A stretch of DNA of 60,566 bases from NCBI GenBank assembly GCA_902775375.1, contig CACYLU010000014.1:1-60566 (forward strand). Direction: 5' to 3'. The notes beneath the pieces were generated by a model, which was given only the letters and a program-made list of their open reading frames with translations, ran no database searches and had not been told where the DNA came from. How positions within the stretch are numbered: position 1 is the stretch's first letter; every line of letters starts with the position of its first letter. The position numbers were made by a program, and so were the translations under genes. This DNA comes from an uncultured Bacteroidales bacterium (GTDB taxonomy: Bacteria; Bacteroidota; Bacteroidia; Bacteroidales; Bacteroidaceae). This document shows positions 15,019 through 24,260 of this stretch, piece by piece.

Positions 15019-17013
15019 ATGACTGACAACCTTACACCCGAGGATATTATAGACGATGTGAAATACCTGCAGTTGCTGGCTCGTAGTTTCCCAACCGTTG
15101 CTGCTGCTAGTTCGGAGATTATCAACCTGGAGGCCATACTGAACCTGCCTAAGGGAACAGAACATTTCTTAAGTGATGTGCATGGTGAGTATGAGGCATT
15201 CCAGCATGTATTGAAGAATGCTTCAGGTACCGTGAAGCGTAAGGTAGAGGAAATCTTTGCCCACTCATTGCGCGACCAGGAGAAAAAGGACCTGTGCACA
15301 CTGATATATTATCCCGAAGAGAAGTTGAGGCTCATCAGAAAACAGGAAACTGAGCTCGACGACTGGTACCGCATCACATTGAACCGACTGGTGAAGGTTT
15401 GCCAGAACGTATCGTCGAAATATACACGCTCAAAAGTGCGCAAGGCGTTGCCCAAAAACTTTGAATATATCATCCAGGAATTGTTGCACGAATCGAGTGT
15501 TGACCCTAACAAGGAGGCTTATCTTGACGTGATCATCAGTACTATCATTTCTACCCATAGCGCTGATGCTTTCATAGTGGCTATGTGCAACCTGATACAG
15601 CGATTGTGCATTGACTCACTGCATATTGTGGGCGATATCTACGATCGTGGTACGGGAGCGCATATCATTATGGATACGCTTTGTGAATACCACAACTTCG
15701 ACATTCAGTGGGGTAACCACGATGTCTTGTGGATGGGTGCGGCTGCTGGCAACACAGCTTGTATTGCCAACGTGATTCGAATGAGTATGCGTTATGCTAA
15801 TCTGAATACGTTGGAAGATGGTTATGGCATCAATCTGCTACCGTTGGCTACCTTTGCGATGGATGTTTATAAGGATGATCCTTGTGAGCGTTTCTTGCCA
15901 ACCGTGAGCGAACTTGCCGACAATCGACCTGACGAGAAGACCATGAGGCTGATTGCCCAGATGCATAAGGCCATCACTATTATACAGTTCAAACTGGAGG
16001 CTGAGATTATTCGCCGACATCCGGAATATAATATGTACGACCGTTTGCTGTTAGACAAGATTGACTTCGAGAAGGGCATGGTGAGGATAGGCGAAAAAGA
16101 CTATGAGATGCTCGACTGCTACATGCCTACCGTTGATCCTGCTAATCCTTACGAACTGACAAATGATGAGCGAGATATCATGGACAAGATAGTGGCTTCG
16201 TTCCTGAACAGTGAGAAGCTGCGCAAGCACATGCATTGTCTCTATTCTAATGGTAGCATGTATCTGGTGAGCAATAGCAACTTGCTGTATCATGCTTCCA
16301 TTCCTCTGAATGCTGACGGTACGTTTAAGCATGTGTGCATTGGCCAGAAGGAATATTGGGGAAAGAACCTGCTGCAGAAGGCCGACCGTATGTTACGCAC
16401 TGCCTATTATGAATATCACAACAAGCAAAAGAAGCGTGAAGCGATGGATTATGTCTGGTATCTGTGGTGTGGAGCTGACACGCCTACCTTTGACAAAAGC
16501 AAGATGGCTACCTTTGAGCGCTACTTCGTGGCTGACAAGGAGACCTATAAGGAAGAAAAGGGGCATTATTACGAACTGCGCGACCAAGCAGAGGTGTGCG
16601 ACAATATTTTACGTGAGTTTGGTATCGAACCTGGTTCGCATTCACACATTATAAACGGTCATGTGCCTGTACGCACTATCAAAGGGGAGAAACCTGTGAA
16701 GGCTGACGGCAAACTGATAGTGATTGATGGTGGTTTCTCGAAAGCCTATCAACCCACTACTGGCATTGCCGGCTATACGTTAGTATATCACAGTCATGGT
16801 TTCGAGTTGGTTCAGCATGAACCTTTTGAGAGTCGAGAGAAAGCCATTAAAGAGGGTCTTGATATCAAATCAACCATCTTCTTGGTGGATTATACCCGTA
16901 GACGCATGATGGTAAAAGATACTGACAAAGGACGTGAAATACGTGAGCAGATTAACGAGTTGCAAAAACTTCTCGTGGCATATCGAAGTGGTCTGGTGCA
17001 GGAAAAGGACTGA
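15019..17013 (+). CDS. fbp: Fructose-1,6-bisphosphatase class III
   Basis: Removes the 1-phosphate of fructose-1,6-bisphosphate in gluconeogenesis. The 664-residue length and calcineurin-like metal motifs fit class III (B. subtilis Fbp type): DVHGEYEAF (53-61), GDIYDRG and GNHDVLW (about 205-240), and C-terminal INGHVPV (about 550). These bind two metals, usually Mn2+. It is monocistronic between a terminator and the cobalamin riboswitch. No sign of damage. Confidence 0.96.
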   Translation: MTDNLTPEDIIDDVKYLQLLARSFPTVAAASSEIINLEAILNLPKGTEHFLSDVHGEYEAFQHVLKNASGTVKRKVEEIFAHSLRDQEKKDLCTLIYYPEEKLRLIRKQETELDDWYRITLNRLVKVCQNVSSKYTRSKVRKALPKNFEYIIQELLHESSVDPNKEAYLDVIISTIISTHSADAFIVAMCNLIQRLCIDSLHIVGDIYDRGTGAHIIMDTLCEYHNFDIQWGNHDVLWMGAAAGNTACIANVIRMSMRYANLNTLEDGYGINLLPLATFAMDVYKDDPCERFLPTVSELADNRPDEKTMRLIAQMHKAITIIQFKLEAEIIRRHPEYNMYDRLLLDKIDFEKGMVRIGEKDYEMLDCYMPTVDPANPYELTNDERDIMDKIVASFLNSEKLRKHMHCLYSNGSMYLVSNSNLLYHASIPLNADGTFKHVCIGQKEYWGKNLLQKADRMLRTAYYEYHNKQKKREAMDYVWYLWCGADTPTFDKSKMATFERYFVADKETYKEEKGHYYELRDQAEVCDNILREFGIEPGSHSHIINGHVPVRTIKGEKPVKADGKLIVIDGGFSKAYQPTTGIAGYTLVYHSHGFELVQHEPFESREKAIKEGLDIKSTIFLVDYTRRRMMVKDTDKGREIREQINELQKLLVAYRSGLVQEKD

Positions 17014-17064
17014 TTAACTCTTCTATTTTTATGTTTCTCATAAGGTTATTCCAAGAATAATCCC

Positions 17065-17072
17065 TATCTTTG
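17065..17072 (+). promoter_or_regulatory. -7 element of the btu operon
   Basis: TATCTTTG fits the Bacteroidetes -7 consensus and places the transcript start near 17079, just before the riboswitch. A matching -33 element is not clear. Confidence 0.5.
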
Positions 17073-17084
17073 CATGCGCTTTGT

Positions 17085-17270
17085 TCCGCACGCCTTACTA
17101 CGTGACTGTGTGGATCAAAAGGGAATTGGGTGAAAGTCCCAGACAGTCCCGCTGCTGTGATTTCCGTAAAGTGCCTATAACTCTTTGCCACTGCTCCGTA
17201 TGGGGTGGGAAGGCTTATAGGGATGGAATAAGTCAGAAGACCTGCAAAGCGATAGTCATGGATAGTCGCA
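17085..17270 (+). promoter_or_regulatory. Cobalamin riboswitch
   Basis: Shows the conserved order of an adenosylcobalamin aptamer: AAAAGGGAA, GGTGAAAGTCCCAGACAGTC with CCGCTGCTGTGA, GCCACTG, GGGAAGGC and AAGTCAGAAGACCTGC. It lies directly before the TonB-dependent receptor gene, so cobalamin binding should switch off the whole uptake operon. Edges are approximate. Confidence 0.95.
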
Positions 17271-17301
17271 TTCGAGGACGTGCGACAATCTACGAAGCTA
17301 T

Positions 17302-19338
17302 ATGAATAAAAGGTTTTCACAAGGAAGTTGGTTTTTGGGCGGCATGCTGGCAGCATGCCTAGTGGCTTTTGCGCCTATGGAGATGAAGGCACAGCAGCAG
17401 GTAACTGACACCATTACTGGCAAAGTGCATGTGATAGACGAGGTGACCGTCAGCACTACTGGGCGAAGTCGTAATGTCATCAGTACGGCTCCTACTCAAC
17501 TGGTTACCCAAAAGCAACTACTCTATCAGGGTGTCACCGATCTGAGCGATGCCTTGCGTCGTTTCTCTGGTGTGAATGTTCGCGACTATGGGGGCGCAGG
17601 AGGTGTGAAAACTATTTCTGTCAGGAGTTTAGGCTCGCAGCATACAGCAGTGGCCTACGACGGCATTACTATCACTGATGCTCAAAGCGGGCAGATAGAC
17701 CTCTCGCGTTTCTCGCTCGATAACATACGTTCTTTGTCGCTGACCATTGGGGATAACGACGATATCTTCTTGCCTGCACGCACGGTGGCGTCAGCAGCTG
17801 TTTTACGATTACAGACTGAGGTGCCTGATTTTGCAGAGAAGACTTATCGCCTGAAAGCGGAAGTTAAAACGGGCTCGTTTGGTATGCTGAACCCTTACCT
17901 GCGTTATGATCAGCAACTGGGACAAAAGGTGAGTTTGTCAGCTTACGCAGACTATCTGCGTGCAGATAACCAATATCCTTTCCGCTTGGTGAATGGCAAG
18001 TATGTCACCATAGAGAAGCGCAACAACAATTTCATAGAAACTTATCGAGGGGAACTGAACCTTACGGCGCATACTTCACAGAAAGGCTTGCTGCAAGCAA
18101 AAGCATATTACTACAACTCGTTTCGTGAGCTGCCAGGCCCAGTTATCTTGTATAACAGTGTGAACCGTGAAAAGGAAACCGACCGTAACTTCTTTGCGCA
18201 ACTGCACTACCAGACATTGTTGGGCAGTATGTGGCACTTGCAACTGAATGGCAAATTCAACTGGACATATACTCATTACCAGGACACAGGTAACCAGTAT
18301 CCTGGAGGTATGCTGAGCAATTACTATTATCAGCGTGAGTATTACGGCTCTGGCACCTTGATGTTCACGCCTGATGACCATTGGGCAATAGCTTATGCTG
18401 CTGATTATGCTTATAATAATTTCAATAGCAACACCACTGCTGGGGTAAGGCCTTATCGTAACACCATATTACAAACACTGACGGCAAAATACCAAAGCAA
18501 ACAGTGGTTACTTACGGCGCGTTTGCTGGCTTCCATCTATGATAATGGTGCCAAGAACGGAGCTGCCTCGAAGAGTGCCAACAGACTATCGCCTTCAATA
18601 TCGTTGTCATTCAAGCCTTTCGAGCATCAAGACCTTTATCTCAGGGCTTCCTATAAGGATATCTTCCGTGTGGCTACTTTCAGCGAAAACTATTATGCGC
18701 GATTTAGCAGTAGGGATGTAAACCCTGAAATAGCACGGCAGTACAATGTGGGAATTACCTATAATATGATGCAGCCTGGGGTGTGGCTACAGAATTTCAA
18801 CATCACGGTAGATGGTTATTATAACAAGGTGAAAGATAAAATTGTGGCAGTGCCTTTCAATATGTTCTTCTGGACCATCATCAATTTGGGCAGAGTGGAT
18901 ATATGGGGTACGGACCTGAATGTGGATGCCACCTTCAGATTAGCTAAGAATCACCAACTACTGTTCAATGCTGCTTATACTTTACAACGTGCGGCAAACA
19001 TGACAGATCCAAAGTCGGCCTACTATAAGAACCAAATAGTTTATACGCCTAAGAACTCGGGCTCGGCATCATTGGCATGGGAGAACCCATGGGTGAATTT
19101 GGCATTACATACCACCATGTCGAGTGCCCGCTATACAGTAGAAGACCATAAACCCAGCAACCGCTTGCCTGGTTATGGCGAGTGGGGTGCTTCGTTGTAT
19201 CGCTCTTTCAGCTTCCGCTCATTTGAGGTGGTTACCCGCTTGGATGGCATCAACCTCGGCAACAAGCAATACAGCATTGTGAAAAGTTACCCCATGCCAG
19301 GGCGTTCTTTCAAATTTACAATAAGTGTAACAATTTAA
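17302..19338 (+). CDS. btuB: BtuB-type TonB-dependent cobalamin receptor
   Basis: Outer-membrane receptor that pulls cobalamin into the periplasm using TonB energy. It has 678 residues: signal peptide (1-30, ending MKAQ), TonB-box-like EVTVSTTGR (about 46-54), plug domain to about 170 with VKTISVRSLGSQHTAVAYDG, then a strand-rich barrel ending in FKFTISVTI (C-terminal aromatic signature). Substrate is assigned from the riboswitch upstream and the Btu genes downstream. It lacks the CarboxypepD-like extension of SusC proteins. Confidence 0.93.
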   Translation: MNKRFSQGSWFLGGMLAACLVAFAPMEMKAQQQVTDTITGKVHVIDEVTVSTTGRSRNVISTAPTQLVTQKQLLYQGVTDLSDALRRFSGVNVRDYGGAGGVKTISVRSLGSQHTAVAYDGITITDAQSGQIDLSRFSLDNIRSLSLTIGDNDDIFLPARTVASAAVLRLQTEVPDFAEKTYRLKAEVKTGSFGMLNPYLRYDQQLGQKVSLSAYADYLRADNQYPFRLVNGKYVTIEKRNNNFIETYRGELNLTAHTSQKGLLQAKAYYYNSFRELPGPVILYNSVNREKETDRNFFAQLHYQTLLGSMWHLQLNGKFNWTYTHYQDTGNQYPGGMLSNYYYQREYYGSGTLMFTPDDHWAIAYAADYAYNNFNSNTTAGVRPYRNTILQTLTAKYQSKQWLLTARLLASIYDNGAKNGAASKSANRLSPSISLSFKPFEHQDLYLRASYKDIFRVATFSENYYARFSSRDVNPEIARQYNVGITYNMMQPGVWLQNFNITVDGYYNKVKDKIVAVPFNMFFWTIINLGRVDIWGTDLNVDATFRLAKNHQLLFNAAYTLQRAANMTDPKSAYYKNQIVYTPKNSGSASLAWENPWVNLALHTTMSSARYTVEDHKPSNRLPGYGEWGASLYRSFSFRSFEVVTRLDGINLGNKQYSIVKSYPMPGRSFKFTISVTI

Positions 19339-19350
19339 ATAATGTATGCT

Positions 19351-20496
19351 ATGAAGACAAGAGATTTTCTGAAACTATTAGTGATGATGTTGGCAGTGCC
19401 ATTTGTGTTTGCTGCTTGTAGTGATGACGACGATCCTGTACCAGTACCTACTCCTGAACCTACACCAATACCAGACCCAGAGCCTGATTATTCAGTGCCT
19501 GCAGACCAGCAGGGATTGTTTGTTTTCAATGGTGGCAACCAAGGCAGTATTGATGGCTCTTTGTCATTTATCAACTTCTCAAAGCAAGAGGTAAGCAACA
19601 ATGTCTTTGCTGCAAAGAATAACCGTAGTTTAGGTGCTACAGTTCAAAACGGTGCTGTCTTCAAAGGCGCTCTGTTCATTGCCGTATATGACTCTAAGAC
19701 CATTGAAGTGGTAGATAAACTCACATTGGAAAGCATCAAGCAGATAACTACTCCGTCAACATCTAATGGCCCGAGGTATGTAGTGGCTGATGATCAATAT
19801 GTGTATGCATCACTCTATAGTGGTGAGGTGATCCGCATCAATCCTGCCACCAACGAGATTGACAAAACCATTAGCGTAGGTCCTAACCCAGAAGAGATGG
19901 TGATTGCCAATGGATTCCTCTATGTGGTCAACTCTGATGGCTTGAACTATCAGAATGGCTATGTAAACGGTAAGAGCGTATCAAAGATTGACCTGTCATC
20001 ATTTACTGAGGTCAAGAAAATAGAGGTAGGGGTGAATCCTACTCGTATTGCTACTGATGGTACTAATGTGTATGCCCTGTCAACTGGAGATTATACTCCA
20101 GAAAACCCTTCCTCAATATGGAAGATTGACGCACAAGATAATGCAACAGACACAGGTATCGGTGCTTCATGGCTGGCAGTGCAAGACGGTGTATTATATA
20201 CCATCAACTCGGTATTTGACGAAAACTGGATGACTACCAACTACTATATTACTTACAATCTGAGTGATATGAGCGTAAATAGCAGTGCTTTCCTTGGCGA
20301 GAATGTTGTTGACGCTCCAGCTGGCATTTGCATTGATGCTGAAGGTGGCAACTTGTTTGTTTCATCTTACAATCTCGCTTACGGATATGCTTCATACGAC
20401 ACCGAAGGCTATGTGAATCAATATGATTTGAATGGCAACTTAGTGAAGAAGTATGATGTAGGCGTTGGTCCATGCTTCATGACAGTACTTAGATGA
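19351..20496 (+). CDS. btuG: BtuG-like surface cobalamin-binding lipoprotein
   Basis: About 381 residues: lipoprotein signal (lipobox FAAC) followed by an Asp run and a Pro/Glu spacer typical of surface-exported Bacteroidetes lipoproteins, then a seven-bladed beta-propeller of the YncE/DUF5074 type with repeats such as YVVADDQYVYASLYSGEVIRINPATNEID. In Bacteroides, BtuG binds cobalamin with very high affinity and caps BtuB. The position directly after btuB under the riboswitch supports this. ATG 19351 (MKTRDFLK) is preferred over 19342 as a better signal-peptide start. It overlaps the next gene by 4 bp. Confidence 0.88.
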   Translation: MKTRDFLKLLVMMLAVPFVFAACSDDDDPVPVPTPEPTPIPDPEPDYSVPADQQGLFVFNGGNQGSIDGSLSFINFSKQEVSNNVFAAKNNRSLGATVQNGAVFKGALFIAVYDSKTIEVVDKLTLESIKQITTPSTSNGPRYVVADDQYVYASLYSGEVIRINPATNEIDKTISVGPNPEEMVIANGFLYVVNSDGLNYQNGYVNGKSVSKIDLSSFTEVKKIEVGVNPTRIATDGTNVYALSTGDYTPENPSSIWKIDAQDNATDTGIGASWLAVQDGVLYTINSVFDENWMTTNYYITYNLSDMSVNSSAFLGENVVDAPAGICIDAEGGNLFVSSYNLAYGYASYDTEGYVNQYDLNGNLVKKYDVGVGPCFMTVLR

Positions 20497-21623
20497 ACAA
20501 AGTGAAGCACATATTTGCTATATGTCTGGCTTTTGCTTTCTTTTGCTCATGCCAGGGAAACAGACAGGGTGGGGCATCGCCTGAGGGGGATACCCTGGCC
20601 TTGGATTATGCCCAGCTGCTTACTTTAGTAGATTACGACGGCTATAGCGTGGCTAGCATCCGTGACCCTTGGAACAAGGGACGCAATTTGCATGAGTATG
20701 TGCTGGTGCCCCGTGATGCCCAATTGCCAGCTGACTTGCCCAAGGGTACGTTGGTGCGTACCCCCGTTAGCAAGGCGGTGATATATACGGCGGTGCATAG
20801 TGCACTGGTGCAAGAGATAGGGGCAGGCAGCCAGATAGGGGGCGTATGTGATTTCCAATATATCCACCTGCCTTTCATCATCAGCGGGGTGCGCAATGGC
20901 AGCATTAAAGACTGTGGTGATGCTATGACTCCCGACTTGGAACGCATCATTGACTTGGAGCCCGATGTGGTGTTGTTATCTCCATTTGAGAACAGTGGTG
21001 GCTACGGCAGGGTAGAGGAACTGGGTGTACCTTTGATAGAGTGTGCCGATTATATGGAAACATCACCACTGGGCAGGGCTGAATGGATGAAGTTCTATGG
21101 CAGGCTGTTTGGTGTGGGTGATGAGGCTGACCAGCTGTTTAGACAGGTGAATGACGACTATCTCCAGATGAAAGCTAAGGCAGCCGATGCCAATGAAAAG
21201 CCTTCGGTGATAGCCGATATGAAAATAGGTTCGGTATGGTATGTACCTGGTGGGCAGAGCACTCAAGGTAAGTTGTGGGCAGACGCCAATGCAGTCTATC
21301 CCTATGCTGATGACAGCCATAGCGGCTCGTTGGCGTTGTCGTTCGAGGCTGTGTTCGACAAAGCTGGCGACGCTGATATCTGGGTGATTCGTTACAATCA
21401 GCCTGTAGCATTGACTTATCGCCAGTTGGCTGCCGACTATCATGGTAATGCCGAGTTGAAGGCATACAAGGAACGCAGGGTGTATGGGTGTAATACTGGC
21501 CATACTGCTTTCTATGAGGAGACACCGTTTCATCCAGACAGACTTTTGCGCGACTATATCCAGATTTGTCATCCGGAAATGGAGTTGGGTGGGCTGAAAT
21601 ACTTTGAGAGAATAGAAGAATAA
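20493..21623 (+). CDS. btuF: BtuF-like ABC substrate-binding lipoprotein
   Basis: A 376-residue periplasmic binding protein of the TroA/BtuF type: signal peptide with a lipobox-like FFCSC near Cys20, then two alpha/beta lobes joined by a long helix. Landmarks include IGGVCDFQYI, LEPDVVLLSPFENSG (lobe 1) and ADMKIGSVWYVPGG (lobe 2). It delivers cobalamin to the BtuC permease. Its ATG overlaps the btuG stop (ATGA), indicating translational coupling. Confidence 0.88.
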   Translation: MNKVKHIFAICLAFAFFCSCQGNRQGGASPEGDTLALDYAQLLTLVDYDGYSVASIRDPWNKGRNLHEYVLVPRDAQLPADLPKGTLVRTPVSKAVIYTAVHSALVQEIGAGSQIGGVCDFQYIHLPFIISGVRNGSIKDCGDAMTPDLERIIDLEPDVVLLSPFENSGGYGRVEELGVPLIECADYMETSPLGRAEWMKFYGRLFGVGDEADQLFRQVNDDYLQMKAKAADANEKPSVIADMKIGSVWYVPGGQSTQGKLWADANAVYPYADDSHSGSLALSFEAVFDKAGDADIWVIRYNQPVALTYRQLAADYHGNAELKAYKERRVYGCNTGHTAFYEETPFHPDRLLRDYIQICHPEMELGGLKYFERIEE

Positions 21624-21650
21624 GAAAAGGAGAAATTATTATAAGGAACC

Positions 21651-22685
21651 ATGCTGAAGGGTAAAGGACTGAGATATGGTGTTGGCCTGGCAGTGATAAT
21701 CATGCTACTGTTCTTGGCAAACTTGCTAGTGGGGTCGGTATCCATCCCTGCCGAGGATGTGGTGCGTATACTCATGGGTGATGAAGCAAGCAAAACCAGT
21801 TGGCGGTTCATTGTTTGGCAGAGCCGTTTGCCACAGGCACTGACTGCCTTGCTGTGTGGAGCCTCATTGGCGGTTTGCGGTTTGTTGCTGCAGACGGTGC
21901 TGAAAAATCCTCTGGCAGGGCCCTCAATCTTGGGTATAGATGCTGGTGCCAGTTTAGGTGTTGCTTTGGTTATGCTGGCTTTTGGTGGTAGCATTACTAC
22001 AGCTGCTTTTAGTATCTCTGGATTCTTGTCTGTCATGCTGGGCGCTTTTGTAGGAGCTATGGCCATCATGGCACTGATTCTGTTTTTCTCTACATTGATT
22101 CGCAGTAGTGTGATGCTCTTGATAACGGGCATCATGGTAGGCTATATCGCTTCGTCAGCCATTTCGTTGCTCAACTTCTTCGCGACAGAAGAAGGGGTGC
22201 AGTCGTATTTGGTGTGGGGATTGGGCAACTTTGGTGGTGTGTCTATACAGCAGATGCCATCGTTTGCTGCTGTAGTACTGATAGGACTGCTCTGTTCAAT
22301 CTTGCTGGTCAAGCCACTGAATGCTATGTTGCTGGGTGAGCGTTATGCTTCCAACCTTGGCGTGAATACTTGGCGATTGCGTAATTATCTGCTGGTTATT
22401 ACAGGATTGCTCACCGCCATCACCACAGCCTTCTGTGGTCCGATCGCCTTTATTGGTTTGGCAGTGCCCCATGTGGCACGATTGATACTTGGTACAGAGA
22501 ACCATCACTCTCTCTTGCCTGTCACCATGCTTACAGGCAGTGCCATAGCTTTGCTTTGCAATCTTATTTGCGTTTTACCTGGTGAGAATGGCATCATCCC
22601 CCTTAATGCAGTTACGCCTGTCATAGGTGCTCCTGTCATTATTTATGTTATCATGAGTCAGCGTGGCACCCAGCAGATGAACTGA
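21651..22685 (+). CDS. btuC: FecCD-family permease, BtuC-like
   Basis: Inner-membrane permease of 344 residues with about ten hydrophobic segments. Family landmarks: WRFIVWQSRLPQALTALLCGASLAVCG (about 47-73), LKNPLAGPSILGIDAGASLG (about 85-104) and the cytosolic coupling region GPIAFIGLAVPHVARL (about 270-285). It should carry cobalamin inward, driven by a BtuD ATPase. No ATPase gene follows; the next gene is convergent, so the ATPase must be encoded elsewhere. Confidence 0.9.
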   Translation: MLKGKGLRYGVGLAVIIMLLFLANLLVGSVSIPAEDVVRILMGDEASKTSWRFIVWQSRLPQALTALLCGASLAVCGLLLQTVLKNPLAGPSILGIDAGASLGVALVMLAFGGSITTAAFSISGFLSVMLGAFVGAMAIMALILFFSTLIRSSVMLLITGIMVGYIASSAISLLNFFATEEGVQSYLVWGLGNFGGVSIQQMPSFAAVVLIGLLCSILLVKPLNAMLLGERYASNLGVNTWRLRNYLLVITGLLTAITTAFCGPIAFIGLAVPHVARLILGTENHHSLLPVTMLTGSAIALLCNLICVLPGENGIIPLNAVTPVIGAPVIIYVIMSQRGTQQMN

Positions 22686-22703
22686 AAGAATGTTGCAAAA
22701 TAT

Positions 22704-22740
22704 AACGGCTGGACTTAGGAATAATCCAGGTCCAGCCGTT
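22704..22740. terminator. Bidirectional terminator, btuC/trpB
   Basis: AACGGCTGGAC (22704-22714) pairs with GTCCAGCCGTT (22730-22740), 11 bp perfect, in the 73 bp between convergent genes, with T-rich sequence on the plus-strand side. Confidence 0.8.
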
Positions 22741-22758
22741 TCTATATACAATAACTTT

Positions 22759-24129
22759 TTACTTGTTCAGGGCATCAGCATCAGCCAACGATTTGTTCAG
22801 ATCTTCTTCTGTCACGCGATAGTTCTGCAGGTTACCAGCAATATACTGGTCATAAGCAGCCATATCGATAAGACCATGACCAGAAAGGTTGAATAATATT
22901 ACCTTTTCCTCACCAGTCTCGATGCACTTCTTAGCCTCACGGATGGTAGCCGCGATAGCATGACTTGACTCTGGAGCAGGGATGATACCCTCGGCACGAG
23001 CAAACAGGGTACCAGCTTCAAATGTCTCTAATTGAGGGATGTCAACAGCCTCCATCATTCCGTCTTTCAGCAACTGAGAGATGATGACACCAGCTCCATG
23101 ATAGCGCAAGCCACCAGCATGGATGTTAGCTGGGCGGAAGTTGTGTCCCAGGGTGTACATAGGCAGCAATGGAGTATAGCCAGCCTCGTCACCAAAGTCG
23201 TATTCAAACTTGCCGCGTGTGAGCTTAGGACATGAGTCGGGCTCAGCTGCCACATAGCGTGTCTTCTTACCTTCCAGCAAGGTATGGCGCATGAATGGGA
23301 ATGCCAGACCACTGAAGTTAGAACCGCCACCGAAGCAAGCAATCACTACATCAGGATATTCGCCAGCCATTTCCATCTGCTTTTCTGCCTCTAAGCCGAT
23401 GATGGTTTGATGCAAACCCACGTGGTTGAGCACAGAACCCAAGGTGTATTTACACTTAGGAGTAGTGGTGGCCAACTCGATAGCCTCAGAGATGGCCGTA
23501 CCTAAAGAACCCTGATGGAAGGGGTCACGGGTAAGGATGTCCTTGCCGGCACGGGTGGACATAGAAGGAGAAGGAGTAACCTGTGCTCCGTAAGTCTGCA
23601 TGATGCTACGGCGATAAGGCTTCTGCTCGTAACTGATCTTCACCTGATAAACGGCAGCCTCCAGACCAAACAAGCGGGCTGCATACGACAAAGCAGCACC
23701 CCACTGACCAGCACCCGTCTCTGTGGTGACGTTGGTGGTGCCTTCCATCTTAGCATAATAAGCCTGTGGCAAAGCGGAGTTCAGCTTGTGAGAACCCATT
23801 GGGCTCACGCTCTCATTCTTGAAATATATATGTGCAGGGGTGCCCAATGCTTTTTCCAAACCGTAGGCACGTACTAACGGTGTACTGCGATAATACTTAT
23901 ACATGTCGCGCACCTCTTCTGGTATCTCAATCCACTGGTCAGTTTGATTCAACTCCTGACGGCAGCACTCTTCTGGGAAGATAGGATAGAGGTCTTCAGC
24001 CTTCAAAGGTTGCTTGGTGGCTGGGTGAATGGGTGGCAGAGGCTTGTTTTTCATGTCAGCCTGAATGTTGTACCAGTAATGTGGTATTTCCTCTTCAGGG
24101 AGGATAAATCTTTTAGTTTTGTTACTCAT
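22759..24129 (-). CDS. trpB: Tryptophan synthase beta chain, TrpB2 type
   Basis: A 456-residue PLP enzyme that condenses indole with serine to give tryptophan. The PLP lysine is Lys115 in GSHKLNSA, and the phosphate loop is CFGGGSN (about 266-272). The extended N-terminus (1-80) and overall length mark the TrpB2 subgroup, which often works without TrpA. It stands alone with no trp genes nearby, consistent with indole salvage or another route rather than the classical operon. Confidence 0.92.
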   Translation of the reverse strand: MSNKTKRFILPEEEIPHYWYNIQADMKNKPLPPIHPATKQPLKAEDLYPIFPEECCRQELNQTDQWIEIPEEVRDMYKYYRSTPLVRAYGLEKALGTPAHIYFKNESVSPMGSHKLNSALPQAYYAKMEGTTNVTTETGAGQWGAALSYAARLFGLEAAVYQVKISYEQKPYRRSIMQTYGAQVTPSPSMSTRAGKDILTRDPFHQGSLGTAISEAIELATTTPKCKYTLGSVLNHVGLHQTIIGLEAEKQMEMAGEYPDVVIACFGGGSNFSGLAFPFMRHTLLEGKKTRYVAAEPDSCPKLTRGKFEYDFGDEAGYTPLLPMYTLGHNFRPANIHAGGLRYHGAGVIISQLLKDGMMEAVDIPQLETFEAGTLFARAEGIIPAPESSHAIAATIREAKKCIETGEEKVILFNLSGHGLIDMAAYDQYIAGNLQNYRVTEEDLNKSLADADALNK

Positions 24130-24260
24130 ATTTGTTTCTTTTAGTGTTAAACAGCCACAAAAATAATGATTATTTTTAAGTTTGGCGCTTTTTGTTCTCT
24201 TTTTTTGCTTATAATCTTACTTTTGATTAAGTTTGCTCATTATTTGTTTTTGTGCAATTC

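Noticed and set aside
21063-21572. 169-codon open frame antisense to btuF
   Set aside because: Shadow of a confident binding-protein gene, no motif of its own.
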